A stretch of 5,524 nt of DNA from Methanobacteriota archaeon (GTDB lineage: Archaea > Methanobacteriota > Methanobacteria > Methanobacteriales > Methanobacteriaceae): contig JAEZRD010000020.1 in the NCBI GenBank assembly GCA_023440975.1, positions 1 through 5,524 on the forward strand, read 5' to 3'. The translations under genes and the position numbers were made by a program. The notes below the pieces were generated by a model that saw nothing but the letters and a program-made list of their open reading frames with translations, made no database searches and had not been told where the DNA came from. Positions 1 to 5,280 of the stretch are shown here, piece after piece (the first letter of the stretch is position 1; every line of letters starts with the position of its first letter).

Positions 1-1247
1 ATTGAATTGTAATCTTCTTCTATTAATTCTTCAATAGTGTGTATATATTTATCTAAGTTTTCTTCTTCTATTGTGGTTTTAACTCTTTCGATAATAAGAT
101 TAGTTTTAATACGTTCCATATCTTTAAAGGATGGGACTTTTTGTTGTTTTATTTTTGTTTTTGCAAATTTTTGTATATCTCGGAGTTTGTAGATTTCTTT
201 TCCTGCTACAAATGTAAATGCATATCCTGCGTTTCCTGCTCTTCCTGTTCTTCCTATACGGTGTACGTAGTATTCGTTGTCGTTTGGTACATCATAGTTG
301 AATACTGCTTCTACATTTGGTACATCTATTCCTCTTGCTGCTACATCTGTTGCAACGAGGATTTCGATTTTTCCGTTTCTGAATTTTCCCATTACTCTGT
401 CACGGTGGGATTGTTTCATGTCTCCATGAATTCCATCTACTGAGTATCCTCTAGCTTTTAAATCTCTTACTAAACGGTCTACTCGTCTTTTTGTGTTACA
501 GAATACTAATGATAAGTTTAAGTCATATACATCTAGGAGTCTGCAGATTGTTTCAAGTTTGTTTTTTTCACGGGTTTCAAAGTAGAATTGATCTATTTCT
601 GGTACGGTTAGTTCGTGTTGTGCTACTTTTAAGTGTTTTGGATTGTTTTGGTATTGTTTTGCAAGGTTTTTAATTGCTTTTGGGAATGTTGCACTGAAAA
701 GTAAGGTTTGTCTTTGTTTTGGAACATATCTGAGAATGGTTTCTATATCATCACGGAATCCCATGTCTAACATTTCATCTGCTTCATCGAGTACTACTGT
801 GTCTACACCTGAGAGGTCTAATGTTCCTCTTCTTATGTGATCCATTATTCTTCCAGGGGTTCCTATTATTACATGAACTCCTTTTTTAAGGACTCTTATT
901 TGTCTTCCTATTGGTTGTCCTCCATATACTGGTAGGATGTGGAGTTTGTTCATGAATTGTGAGAGTTTTCCGAATTCTGTTGCTACTTGTATGCTTAATT
1001 CACGAGTAGGGCAGATTATTATTGCTTGGGGTGATCTGTCAGGTATGTATATTTTTTCAAGTACTGGTATTCCGAATGCTACGGTTTTTCCTGTTCCTGT
1101 TTGTGATTGTCCTGTAACATCTTTTCCTTTTAATGCTTCAGGTATTGTTAGTGCTTGTATTGGACTTGGTTCTTCAAATCCCATCTTTTTTACTGCCTTT
1201 TTCAAGTCAGCATTCATTTCAAAATCATCAAAATTGTTTATTGCCAT
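1..1247 (-). CDS. DEAD-box ATP-dependent RNA helicase (C-terminus cut by window edge)
   Basis: This gene encodes a superfamily 2 RNA helicase that uses ATP to unwind short RNA duplexes and remodel RNA-protein complexes in the cytoplasm. The 415 visible residues contain every family motif in order: Q motif GFEEPSPIQ (23-31), Walker A SQTGTGKT (48-55), PTREL (80-84), GG (109-110), TPGR (130-133), DEAD (154-157), SAT (185-187), VFCNTK (248-253), ATDVAARGID (299-308) and HRIGRTGRAG (329-338). Both RecA-like domains are therefore intact, and the visible tail (about 345-415) is a short charged extension running into the edge. The start is the ATG at 1245-1247, giving MAINNF, with GGAAGAT 8 nt upstream. 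The Walker A box has Ser at position 48, where Ala is more usual. It resembles the bacterial CshA/DeaD type often found in methanogens. Helicase identity is certain; the RNA target cannot be read from sequence. No frameshift is visible. Confidence 0.97.
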   Translation of the reverse strand, partial: MAINNFDDFEMNADLKKAVKKMGFEEPSPIQALTIPEALKGKDVTGQSQTGTGKTVAFGIPVLEKIYIPDRSPQAIIICPTRELSIQVATEFGKLSQFMNKLHILPVYGGQPIGRQIRVLKKGVHVIIGTPGRIMDHIRRGTLDLSGVDTVVLDEADEMLDMGFRDDIETILRYVPKQRQTLLFSATFPKAIKNLAKQYQNNPKHLKVAQHELTVPEIDQFYFETREKNKLETICRLLDVYDLNLSLVFCNTKRRVDRLVRDLKARGYSVDGIHGDMKQSHRDRVMGKFRNGKIEILVATDVAARGIDVPNVEAVFNYDVPNDNEYYVHRIGRTGRAGNAGYAFTFVAGKEIYKLRDIQKFAKTKIKQQKVPSFKDMERIKTNLIIERVKTTIEEENLDKYIHTIEELIEEDYNS

Positions 1248-1255
1248 AAATTGTA

Positions 1256-1262
1256 ATCTTCC
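1256..1262 (-). promoter_or_regulatory. Ribosome binding site of the helicase gene
   Basis: The minus strand reads GGAAGAT, ending 8 nt before the ATG at 1247. It is a moderate SD. It supports this start over the upstream ATG at 1262-1264, which is out of frame with the helicase. Confidence 0.55.
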
Positions 1263-1288
1263 ATAAAGTTGTTTTGTTAAATTTAAAT

Positions 1289-1296
1289 TTTATAAA
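1289..1296 (-). promoter_or_regulatory. Putative archaeal TATA box for the helicase gene
   Basis: TTTATAAA lies about 42-49 nt before the start codon. A start site about 25 nt downstream would fall near 1266, giving a leader of about 19 nt that still contains the GGAAGAT site. The spacing fits archaeal TBP/TFB promoters. A perfect 12-bp palindrome, AAATTTAAATTT (1279-1290), sits just downstream of the box and overlaps its edge by two bases. In DNA this AT-rich it may be chance. The assignment rests on position and composition only. Confidence 0.45.
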
Positions 1297-1444
1297 TTAA
1301 AAAAATTAGTATTTTTATTAAATATTAATCTATTTTTTATTAAAAAAAATTAAAAATCAGCTTTTTATTAATAAAATTTTATCCTTTAAAATATAATAAT
1401 AGTATTTTGTTTTATATTGTATTTAAATTAATTGGAGGAATGAA

Positions 1445-1486
1445 AAATATTTTCATAAAAATTTTTATGGTAAAATGAAAATATTT
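1445..1486 (-). terminator. Candidate 3'-end hairpin of the large unknown gene
   Basis: AAATATTTTCAT at 1445-1456 and ATGAAAATATTT at 1475-1486 are perfect 12-bp inverted arms around an 18-nt loop. The right arm lies in the last codons of the minus-strand gene and the stop codon (1465-1467) lies in the loop. A second perfect 16-bp palindrome, CATAAAAATTTTTATG (1454-1469), overlaps the left arm, so the two folds compete. Minus-strand T runs follow at 1462-1466 and 1443-1447. Archaeal transcription mostly ends at T tracts without needing a hairpin, so this could equally be an mRNA 3'-stabilising structure. Confidence 0.4.
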
Positions 1487-3027
1487 ATTATTAAACTTTC
1501 ATCTACATTAATTTCTTCTATTCGTACTGTAACATCTAAGTTTTCTTTTTCTAATAATTCATTGGTTATTTGTTCTAGTAATGGAAGATGTTCTGAGTTG
1601 TAGTTGTTAATTGGTTTGATTTGTCCTTTTTTTTCTATTCCATATAGGATTATGTATTTGAGTAGTTTGTCTTTTTTTATGCAGTTTTTCACATGTTTTT
1701 TTATTGTGTTTGCAAATTTTTTGGGTTTACTGTTTACTGCATCTACTGATTCGAATATTGCGAATTGTTCTTTATCTAATTTTTTATTAGTGAATCCTTT
1801 TTGTATTTGTTCATTTAATATTTCATTTATAATATTTTGGAATATTAGTTTTATGTTGTTGTTTTCTAGGTTGTTAATCCAATATGTGCAGTAATATTTT
1901 TTAAGTAATAATTTTAGGGTTTCATCTTTACATTCTTTTATTAAGTTTAGTAGGTAGTTGTTAGCACTTATAAAGTCAATATCTAGGTTTAGTTGGTTGT
2001 AAAGTTTTAAATTACCGATTTCTACAGGTTGGGACGATTTTTTTTCTCCTACATGGCATAGGTTTAGTTTAGTTTCACCGAATATTGCTTGACTTATTAA
2101 TATTAGGAAGTCTTTTGATGGTTTTATTCCTGGGTATTTGTCTGATATGAAGGTTAATGTGTATTGGTTGTGTTTTTTTGTGTGTATCCTGTTTTCTATT
2201 GTAGTTTTATTTGTGTATATGTAGTTTTTATCTTCTATGTATTTTTTTCCTGTTTCTTTATGTGTGTAATTATCTAATGTTGGGGTGGATGGTATGAGTG
2301 TGTTGTAGAATTCTGTGTGTTTGTTTAATTCTTGTGTTTCGTTTATGTAGTATTCGTAGAATTCTTGGAATGTTAGTTCTTTACCGTAAAGGTTTATTTT
2401 CTGTATTTCTCCTGTTTCTTGTCCTAGTTGTATTGTTCCGTTACTTTTTATGTTTTCTTCTAGTATCATGTCTTTGATTTGTGTGTTTTCTACGGGTAGT
2501 TGTAATGGGTATTTGAAGTCTTCTAGTTTTATTGTTAGTATGATGTCGCTTAGGTTGGACCATTCTACGTTTTCTAGTTGTATTCCCCAGAAGTTTGCAT
2601 GTCCTTTACTCCATTTACGATTTTTTTCATATGCTGAGAATATTACTCGGTTATTTACTTTTTTGATGATTCCTGCACGAAATATTGTTTGGAAGTTTGT
2701 TAAATTTTTTAAATCATTATTGTGGTATAGTATTATGGTATTTTTAAGTATTAGTAAGCATACGTTGTATTTGGATTGTTTGCTTGATGAGTTAAGTGAT
2801 TCTCTGAATGTGTTTAGAAGATCATCTATATCTCTTAGGTCTACTTGTGGGTAGTCTGTTTTAATGTTGTTTATCCATATTGGTATGGATGTGTTGTTGG
2901 GTGTTATGTTTGCAAATGGGATTGATTCTCCCATTATGTGTGAGTCTAGGTTTCGGAGGAAGTCTTTTAATTCATTATCATATTTTATGTTGTATGATTG
3001 TGGTGTATCTTCAATATTTTCTTCCAT
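1465..3027 (-). CDS. Hypothetical protein, 520 aa (probably 544 aa from an ATT start at 3099)
   Basis: I do not recognise this protein. From the ATG at 3025-3027 it has 520 residues. The reading frame is open upstream to 3129, and a strong SD (GGGAGG) points to an ATT codon at 3097-3099, which would add 24 residues. The protein looks soluble, with no signal peptide or membrane segment. By eye there is a mixed alpha/beta N-terminal half, including a hydrophobic strand VCLLILKNTIILY (89-101) and an aromatic-rich stretch with KWSKGHANFWGIQL (138-151). The lysine-rich helical C-terminal part (about 350-465) includes the basic run KKFANTIKKHVKNCIKK (436-452), which could bind nucleic acid; this is inference. 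No Walker, HD, HNH or PD-(D/E)XK motif is evident. It lies directly downstream of the Cas4-like nuclease on the same strand, so the two are probably co-expressed. It is very Lys/Asn/Ile-rich, as expected for the genome composition. Confidence 0.85.
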   Translation of the reverse strand: MEENIEDTPQSYNIKYDNELKDFLRNLDSHIMGESIPFANITPNNTSIPIWINNIKTDYPQVDLRDIDDLLNTFRESLNSSSKQSKYNVCLLILKNTIILYHNNDLKNLTNFQTIFRAGIIKKVNNRVIFSAYEKNRKWSKGHANFWGIQLENVEWSNLSDIILTIKLEDFKYPLQLPVENTQIKDMILEENIKSNGTIQLGQETGEIQKINLYGKELTFQEFYEYYINETQELNKHTEFYNTLIPSTPTLDNYTHKETGKKYIEDKNYIYTNKTTIENRIHTKKHNQYTLTFISDKYPGIKPSKDFLILISQAIFGETKLNLCHVGEKKSSQPVEIGNLKLYNQLNLDIDFISANNYLLNLIKECKDETLKLLLKKYYCTYWINNLENNNIKLIFQNIINEILNEQIQKGFTNKKLDKEQFAIFESVDAVNSKPKKFANTIKKHVKNCIKKDKLLKYIILYGIEKKGQIKPINNYNSEHLPLLEQITNELLEKENLDVTVRIEEINVDESLIINIFILP

Positions 3028-3107
3028 TTTTGCTGGTTTTGTGTAGAGAAGTGCTTTTTCTTCTATTATGTTTGTGTCTTTGTTAAGTAGTGTATTAATC
3101 TTAAAAT

Positions 3108-3113
3108 CCTCCC
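3108..3113 (-). promoter_or_regulatory. Strong Shine-Dalgarno site that points to an ATT start
   Basis: The minus strand reads GGGAGG, then 8 nt (ATTTTAAG), then ATT at 3099-3097 in frame with the large unknown protein. This is the best SD in the window after the nuclease genes are considered. No ATG, GTG or TTG exists in any minus-strand frame between it and the ATG at 3027, which is 80 nt away and has no SD of its own. An AUU start is the simplest reading. A sequencing error or a decayed ATG is the alternative. Confidence 0.6.
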
Positions 3114-3125
3114 AAAAAAAAGGGG
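3108..3125 (-). promoter_or_regulatory. T8 tract and possible SD-masking hairpin between the two minus-strand genes
   Basis: The minus strand reads CCCC, then eight T, then GGGAGG. CCUUUU can pair with GGGAGG across a UUUU loop (six pairs, three of them G-U), or CCC with GGG across the T8 loop. Either fold would partly mask the ribosome binding site. The T8 run could also act as a partial archaeal terminator for the upstream nuclease gene. Both roles are inferences from a short element. Confidence 0.3.
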
Positions 3126-3143
3126 TTGTTTATTTATTTTTTT

Positions 3144-3830
3144 TTATTGTGCGTATTGGCATTCTTTTTTGAATCTGCAACTTTTACATTTGTTTGCATT
3201 TTTGGTGTGCATGAATGGTTTTTCACCTTTTAATAGGCTGTGCATACGGTTTACTGTTTGTGTTATATTGTATTCTACTTTTTCATCAAAGTCTTCTTGG
3301 TAGAAGATGTTGCTGGTTCCTCGTTCTCTTAGTGCTCCGATTAGTGGGCGGTCATCTGCATATTCTGATTTGAATGCTAAACAGTATGCTCTTATTTGGT
3401 CTATTTGTGATTTGTATGCTCTGTGTCCTGGTTTATCATCTATTATTATGTAGTTTTCTGGTGTCATCCAGATTTCATCTATAAATCCACGGATTCCATA
3501 CTTTGGACTTACTACAAAGAGTTCTCTTGATATTATTTTCTCTGTTTTGCTTAAATCTAGCATTTCTTCCATTGTTGCTGGTGTTGCGGTTTCTTTGAAT
3601 TTATCTTCTAATTTTTTATGTTCAGTTGTTCCTTTTGTCATTTGTGGAGTGTCTGGTGCTTCAATTCCTTTTAAATGTTCAAGGTATAGTTGGTATTCAC
3701 AGTATCCCATTTTATTTAACCAACTAATACTGAAATTGTTATTTCCATCTATAATTCGTAATCCTTTTACGGTTGGGTGTTCTTGGTTAGTATACTCCTT
3801 TTTTTGGAAAGTTAATGATTTGTTTTTCAT
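3144..3830 (-). CDS. Cas4/RecB-type PD-(D/E)XK Fe-S exonuclease, solo Cas4-like
   Basis: This 228-residue protein matches the Cas4 / Dna2-RecB nuclease fold. Visible elements in order are the first cluster cysteine C44 (GYCEYQLYLEHL), His71 in TTEHKKLE as the motif I histidine, D118 in GIRGFIDEI (motif II), D131-x-K133 in IIIDDKPG (motif III), Q145-x3-Y149 in QIRAY, and the C-terminal cysteines C215, C218 and C224 (CKSCRFKKEC). C44 plus the last three would bind a [4Fe-4S] cluster, as in Cas4. Motif III has Asp where many Cas4 proteins have Glu; DxK is normal in RecB relatives, so activity is expected. Cas4 enzymes cut DNA with metal and in CRISPR systems trim prespacers. Here no cas1, cas2 or repeat array is seen, so the role may lie in repair, defence or an element. 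AAGGA lies 10 nt before the ATG at 3828-3830. The large unknown gene follows on the same strand after a short gap. Confidence 0.9.
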   Translation of the reverse strand: MKNKSLTFQKKEYTNQEHPTVKGLRIIDGNNNFSISWLNKMGYCEYQLYLEHLKGIEAPDTPQMTKGTTEHKKLEDKFKETATPATMEEMLDLSKTEKIISRELFVVSPKYGIRGFIDEIWMTPENYIIIDDKPGHRAYKSQIDQIRAYCLAFKSEYADDRPLIGALRERGTSNIFYQEDFDEKVEYNITQTVNRMHSLLKGEKPFMHTKNANKCKSCRFKKECQYAQ

Positions 3831-3840
3831 ACTATTTTTG

Positions 3841-3845
3841 TCCTT
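3841..3845 (-). promoter_or_regulatory. Ribosome binding site of the Cas4-like gene
   Basis: The minus strand reads AAGGA, separated by 10 nt from the ATG at 3830. It is a reasonable SD and supports the chosen start. Confidence 0.6.
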
Positions 3846-3911
3846 ATAATTATTAACAATATTAGTTTTAGATAATTATATTTATGAAAAACTCACATAT
3901 AATTTTTTAGT

Positions 3912-3917
3912 GAGGAG
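3912..3917 (+). promoter_or_regulatory. Ribosome binding site of the exported nuclease gene
   Basis: GAGGAG lies 5 nt before the ATG at 3923. It is a strong SD that fixes the start and keeps the whole signal sequence. Confidence 0.7.
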
Positions 3918-3922
3918 TTAAT

Positions 3923-4435
3923 ATGAAGGGGAAAAATAAAAAGGTTTCAATTATAATACTTTTATTAGTATTATCTGGTATGGTACTCGCTGGTTTAGGT
4001 GAGGTTGTTGCAAATAGTAATGGTTTAAACCCATTCAGTATTGGGGCTAAATATCAGATGAGTGAATCTAGTGCAAATAGCATACCTAACTCTCTTAGTG
4101 GTCAATATGAAAAAAGTGGAATTTGTTATAAAGTAGTTGATGGTGATACTATTTGGGTAACTGGTGTTGGTAAAATCCGTTTTGTTGGAGTTAACACTCC
4201 TGAACGTGGTGAACCTGGATACCATGAAGCTAAAGATTATGTTAAAGAGCAATGTCTTGGTAAACCTGTAGGTCTAGATGTTGACGATGCAAAGCATTAT
4301 GATAAATATAATCGTACATTAGCTGTAGTTTACACTGAAAATGGTACTAACTTGAATCAAGCTTTATTACATGAGAATCTTGCTGAAATAATGTATATTC
4401 CACCTAGTGAGTTTAATCCTTATAGTTGGCAATAA
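3923..4435 (+). CDS. Exported or membrane-anchored thermonuclease (staphylococcal nuclease family)
   Basis: This 170-residue protein begins with a basic stretch and a hydrophobic segment (about 8-24), a signal peptide or anchor with possible cleavage near VVA-NS (28-32). A Ser/Asn-rich linker follows to about residue 62, then an SNase domain. Family motifs are KVVDGDTIWV (70-79), RFVGVNTPE (86-94) and YDKYNRTLAVVY (126-137). By alignment to S. aureus nuclease, R86, E94 and R131 match the catalytic Arg35, Glu43 and Arg87, and D75 matches Asp21. The Asp40 ligand position is Asn (N91), a variant I recall in other VNTPE-type family members. The enzyme should cleave DNA or RNA with a metal ion outside the cytoplasm. 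C68 and C111 could form a disulfide. It ends soon after EIMYIPPSEFNPYSW, without the final helix of the staphylococcal enzyme. It is first in a plus-strand gene series and diverges from the Cas4-like gene. Confidence 0.92.
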   Translation: MKGKNKKVSIIILLLVLSGMVLAGLGEVVANSNGLNPFSIGAKYQMSESSANSIPNSLSGQYEKSGICYKVVDGDTIWVTGVGKIRFVGVNTPERGEPGYHEAKDYVKEQCLGKPVGLDVDDAKHYDKYNRTLAVVYTENGTNLNQALLHENLAEIMYIPPSEFNPYSWQ

Positions 4436-4445
4436 AAAAAAGAAT

Positions 4446-4814
4446 ATGTGTAAGAATTTGGTTAGAATGGAAGAAAAAGATGATTTAGAATTCAGTTTAT
4501 TTCAACAATTCTTTCTTGAAGAAAAGAAAGGTGATGAAATAAGACAATATACTATTACTGCAGAAGACATCCTTAATAAATATAATAAAGGTGATTTGAA
4601 GGCAGATGATATTATTAGTGTTCCTTTGAGTTTTGATGAGGCAGATGAATCTACTTTCATTAAAATCAATAATATAACAAGTGATAGAATCTATTTAAGT
4701 TACTGTCATGTTAACCATATGTTAGATCAAGAACGTAAAAAAGAAACTGAAATTGAAAAGTTTAGAAGATTAGGATATCCCAATGAATTACATAAAGGTT
4801 ATATCTTAATTTAA
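4446..4814 (+). CDS. Small acidic hypothetical protein (about 115-122 aa)
   Basis: I do not recognise this protein. It is soluble, with no signal or membrane segment. An acidic start (MEEKDDLEFSLFQQFFLEE) leads into TITAEDILNKYNKGDLKADDI, a likely beta strand near TFIKINNITSDRIYLSYC, and a charged helix DQERKKETEIEKFRRLG close to the C-terminus. The start is uncertain. ATG 4446 gives 122 residues and ATG 4467 gives 115; neither has a clear SD. A TTATAG about 25 nt before 4446 would allow a leaderless transcript from there. The in-frame GTG at 4407 would overlap the nuclease gene by 29 nt and is unlikely. It lies just after the nuclease stop codon with no T tract between, so co-transcription is plausible. 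Its lack of a signal argues against acting with the exported nuclease outside the cell. Confidence 0.75.
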   Translation: MCKNLVRMEEKDDLEFSLFQQFFLEEKKGDEIRQYTITAEDILNKYNKGDLKADDIISVPLSFDEADESTFIKINNITSDRIYLSYCHVNHMLDQERKKETEIEKFRRLGYPNELHKGYILI

Positions 4815-4847
4815 TGTAAAAATTTCAGGGTGCGAGTTGAGATTTTT

Positions 4848-5234
4848 ATGAAAAAATATGTTAAAATAATATTAGCAATATTAATTATAATTGTGATGTC
4901 AGGAGTATTTTTATCAGTAGTGACTTCACAAGGCAATACACACACCAACACGAATAGTGGTAGTGTTAATAACAATGAACCTAGTAGTGTAACAATTTAT
5001 CCTTCTACAACAAGTGGGGACGGAATACGCACTGTTTCAGATACAAGTAATAATTATATTGTGAGTATTACAAATAGTGGTGATGGCCAAACATATTATT
5101 TCACAAATCGTAGCATGGTTTATAAAATGTATGAGACAACTCATGGGAATTATAGTCAACCATTTAATTGTACTTTCCATAACGGTACTGTAAATGGTAT
5201 TAAAAATGCTCACATTATTACAAGTATAGATTAA
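4848..5234 (+). CDS. Small membrane-anchored Ser/Thr/Asn-rich surface protein, 128 aa
   Basis: I do not recognise a family. The N-terminus MKKYVK followed by a hydrophobic run (about 7-25) is an uncleaved anchor or signal peptide. Residues 27-57 are a low-complexity Ser/Thr/Asn/Gly linker. The remainder, about 70 residues, looks like a small strand-rich outer domain (NYIVSITNSGDGQTYYF). Four N-glycosylation sequons cluster near the end: N87-R-S, N101-Y-S, N107-C-T and N112-G-T, as expected for an archaeal surface protein. There is a single cysteine (C108). ATG 4848 is preferred because it begins the basic N-region of the signal; the in-frame GTG at 4830 would put charged residues ahead of it and has no SD. 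The SD for 4848 is weak (GAGTTGAG). It follows the acidic-protein gene by 33 nt, so it may share its transcript. The anchor-linker-domain layout parallels the nuclease two genes upstream. Confidence 0.8.
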   Translation: MKKYVKIILAILIIIVMSGVFLSVVTSQGNTHTNTNSGSVNNNEPSSVTIYPSTTSGDGIRTVSDTSNNYIVSITNSGDGQTYYFTNRSMVYKMYETTHGNYSQPFNCTFHNGTVNGIKNAHIITSID

Positions 5235-5268
5235 ATTGAGACCTGAAACTTTAATATGTAAAGATTTG

Positions 5269-5273
5269 AAGGA
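5269..5273 (+). promoter_or_regulatory. Ribosome binding site of the last gene
   Basis: AAGGA lies 7 nt before the ATG at 5281. It selects that ATG over the in-frame TTG codons at 5236 and 5266. Confidence 0.6.
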
Positions 5274-5280
5274 TAATATT

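Larger units (their letters stand above)
1248..1464. other. AT-rich intergenic region between helicase and large unknown gene
   Basis: This 217-bp spacer is almost entirely A and T. It holds the helicase promoter and leader (about 1248-1300), the 3' flank of the upstream minus-strand gene with a candidate terminator (from 1445), and several homopolymer tracts, including eight T on the minus strand at 1342-1349, that could end transcription. A short inverted repeat, TAAAAA-TCAGC-TTTTTA, is also present near 1350-1367. I see no convincing gene: the plus-strand GGAGG at 1434-1438 is followed only by a 12-codon frame. Confidence 0.6.
3831..3922. promoter_or_regulatory. Divergent promoter region shared by two nuclease genes
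   Basis: The 92 bp between the two start codons must hold promoters for both directions. One AT box, ATAATTATATTTAT (3872-3885), is usable on both strands. On the plus strand it would give a start near 3905 and a leader of about 18 nt including GAGGAG. On the minus strand it would give a start near 3853 and a leader of about 23 nt including AAGGA. A second candidate box, CATATAATT, lies at 3895-3903. Inverted arms AGTTTT (3864-3869) and AAAACT (3888-3893) flank the shared box and could be an operator, but arms this short and AT-rich are weak evidence. Confidence 0.5.

Noticed and set aside
141..1266. Several plus-strand open frames (141-443, 491-673, 643-840, 937-1266)
   Set aside because: They are antisense to the helicase, whose motifs are complete on the minus strand. 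Their translations are Cys/Phe/Ser-rich low-quality sequence typical of antisense frames in AT-rich genes.
1434..1477. Plus-strand GGAGG followed by ATG at 1440 and a 12-codon frame (MKNIFIKIFMVK)
   Set aside because: Only one base separates the SD from the ATG, the peptide is tiny, and the region is better explained as the 3' hairpin of the minus-strand gene.
1604..3086. Plus-strand open frames across the large unknown gene (1604-1894, 2450-2854, 2864-3046, 2880-3086)
   Set aside because: They are antisense to a continuous 520-codon frame, lack SD sites, and read as hydrophobic antisense composition. The minus-strand frame has normal Lys/Glu/Asn/Ile coding character.
3144..3830. Calling the Cas4-like gene part of a CRISPR-Cas locus
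   Set aside because: No repeat-spacer array, cas1, cas2 or effector gene is visible anywhere in the window. Only a family-level nuclease call is justified.
4025..4252. Minus-strand open frame 4025-4252, and likewise 5037-5306
   Set aside because: Each is antisense to plus-strand coding sequence with a clear signal peptide or family motifs, and shows no SD or recognisable protein.
4407..4445. GTG start at 4407 for the small acidic protein
   Set aside because: It overlaps the end of the nuclease gene by 29 nt, has no SD, and adds residues (SLILIVGNKKKN) unlike the rest of the protein. ATG starts at 4446 and 4467 are available.
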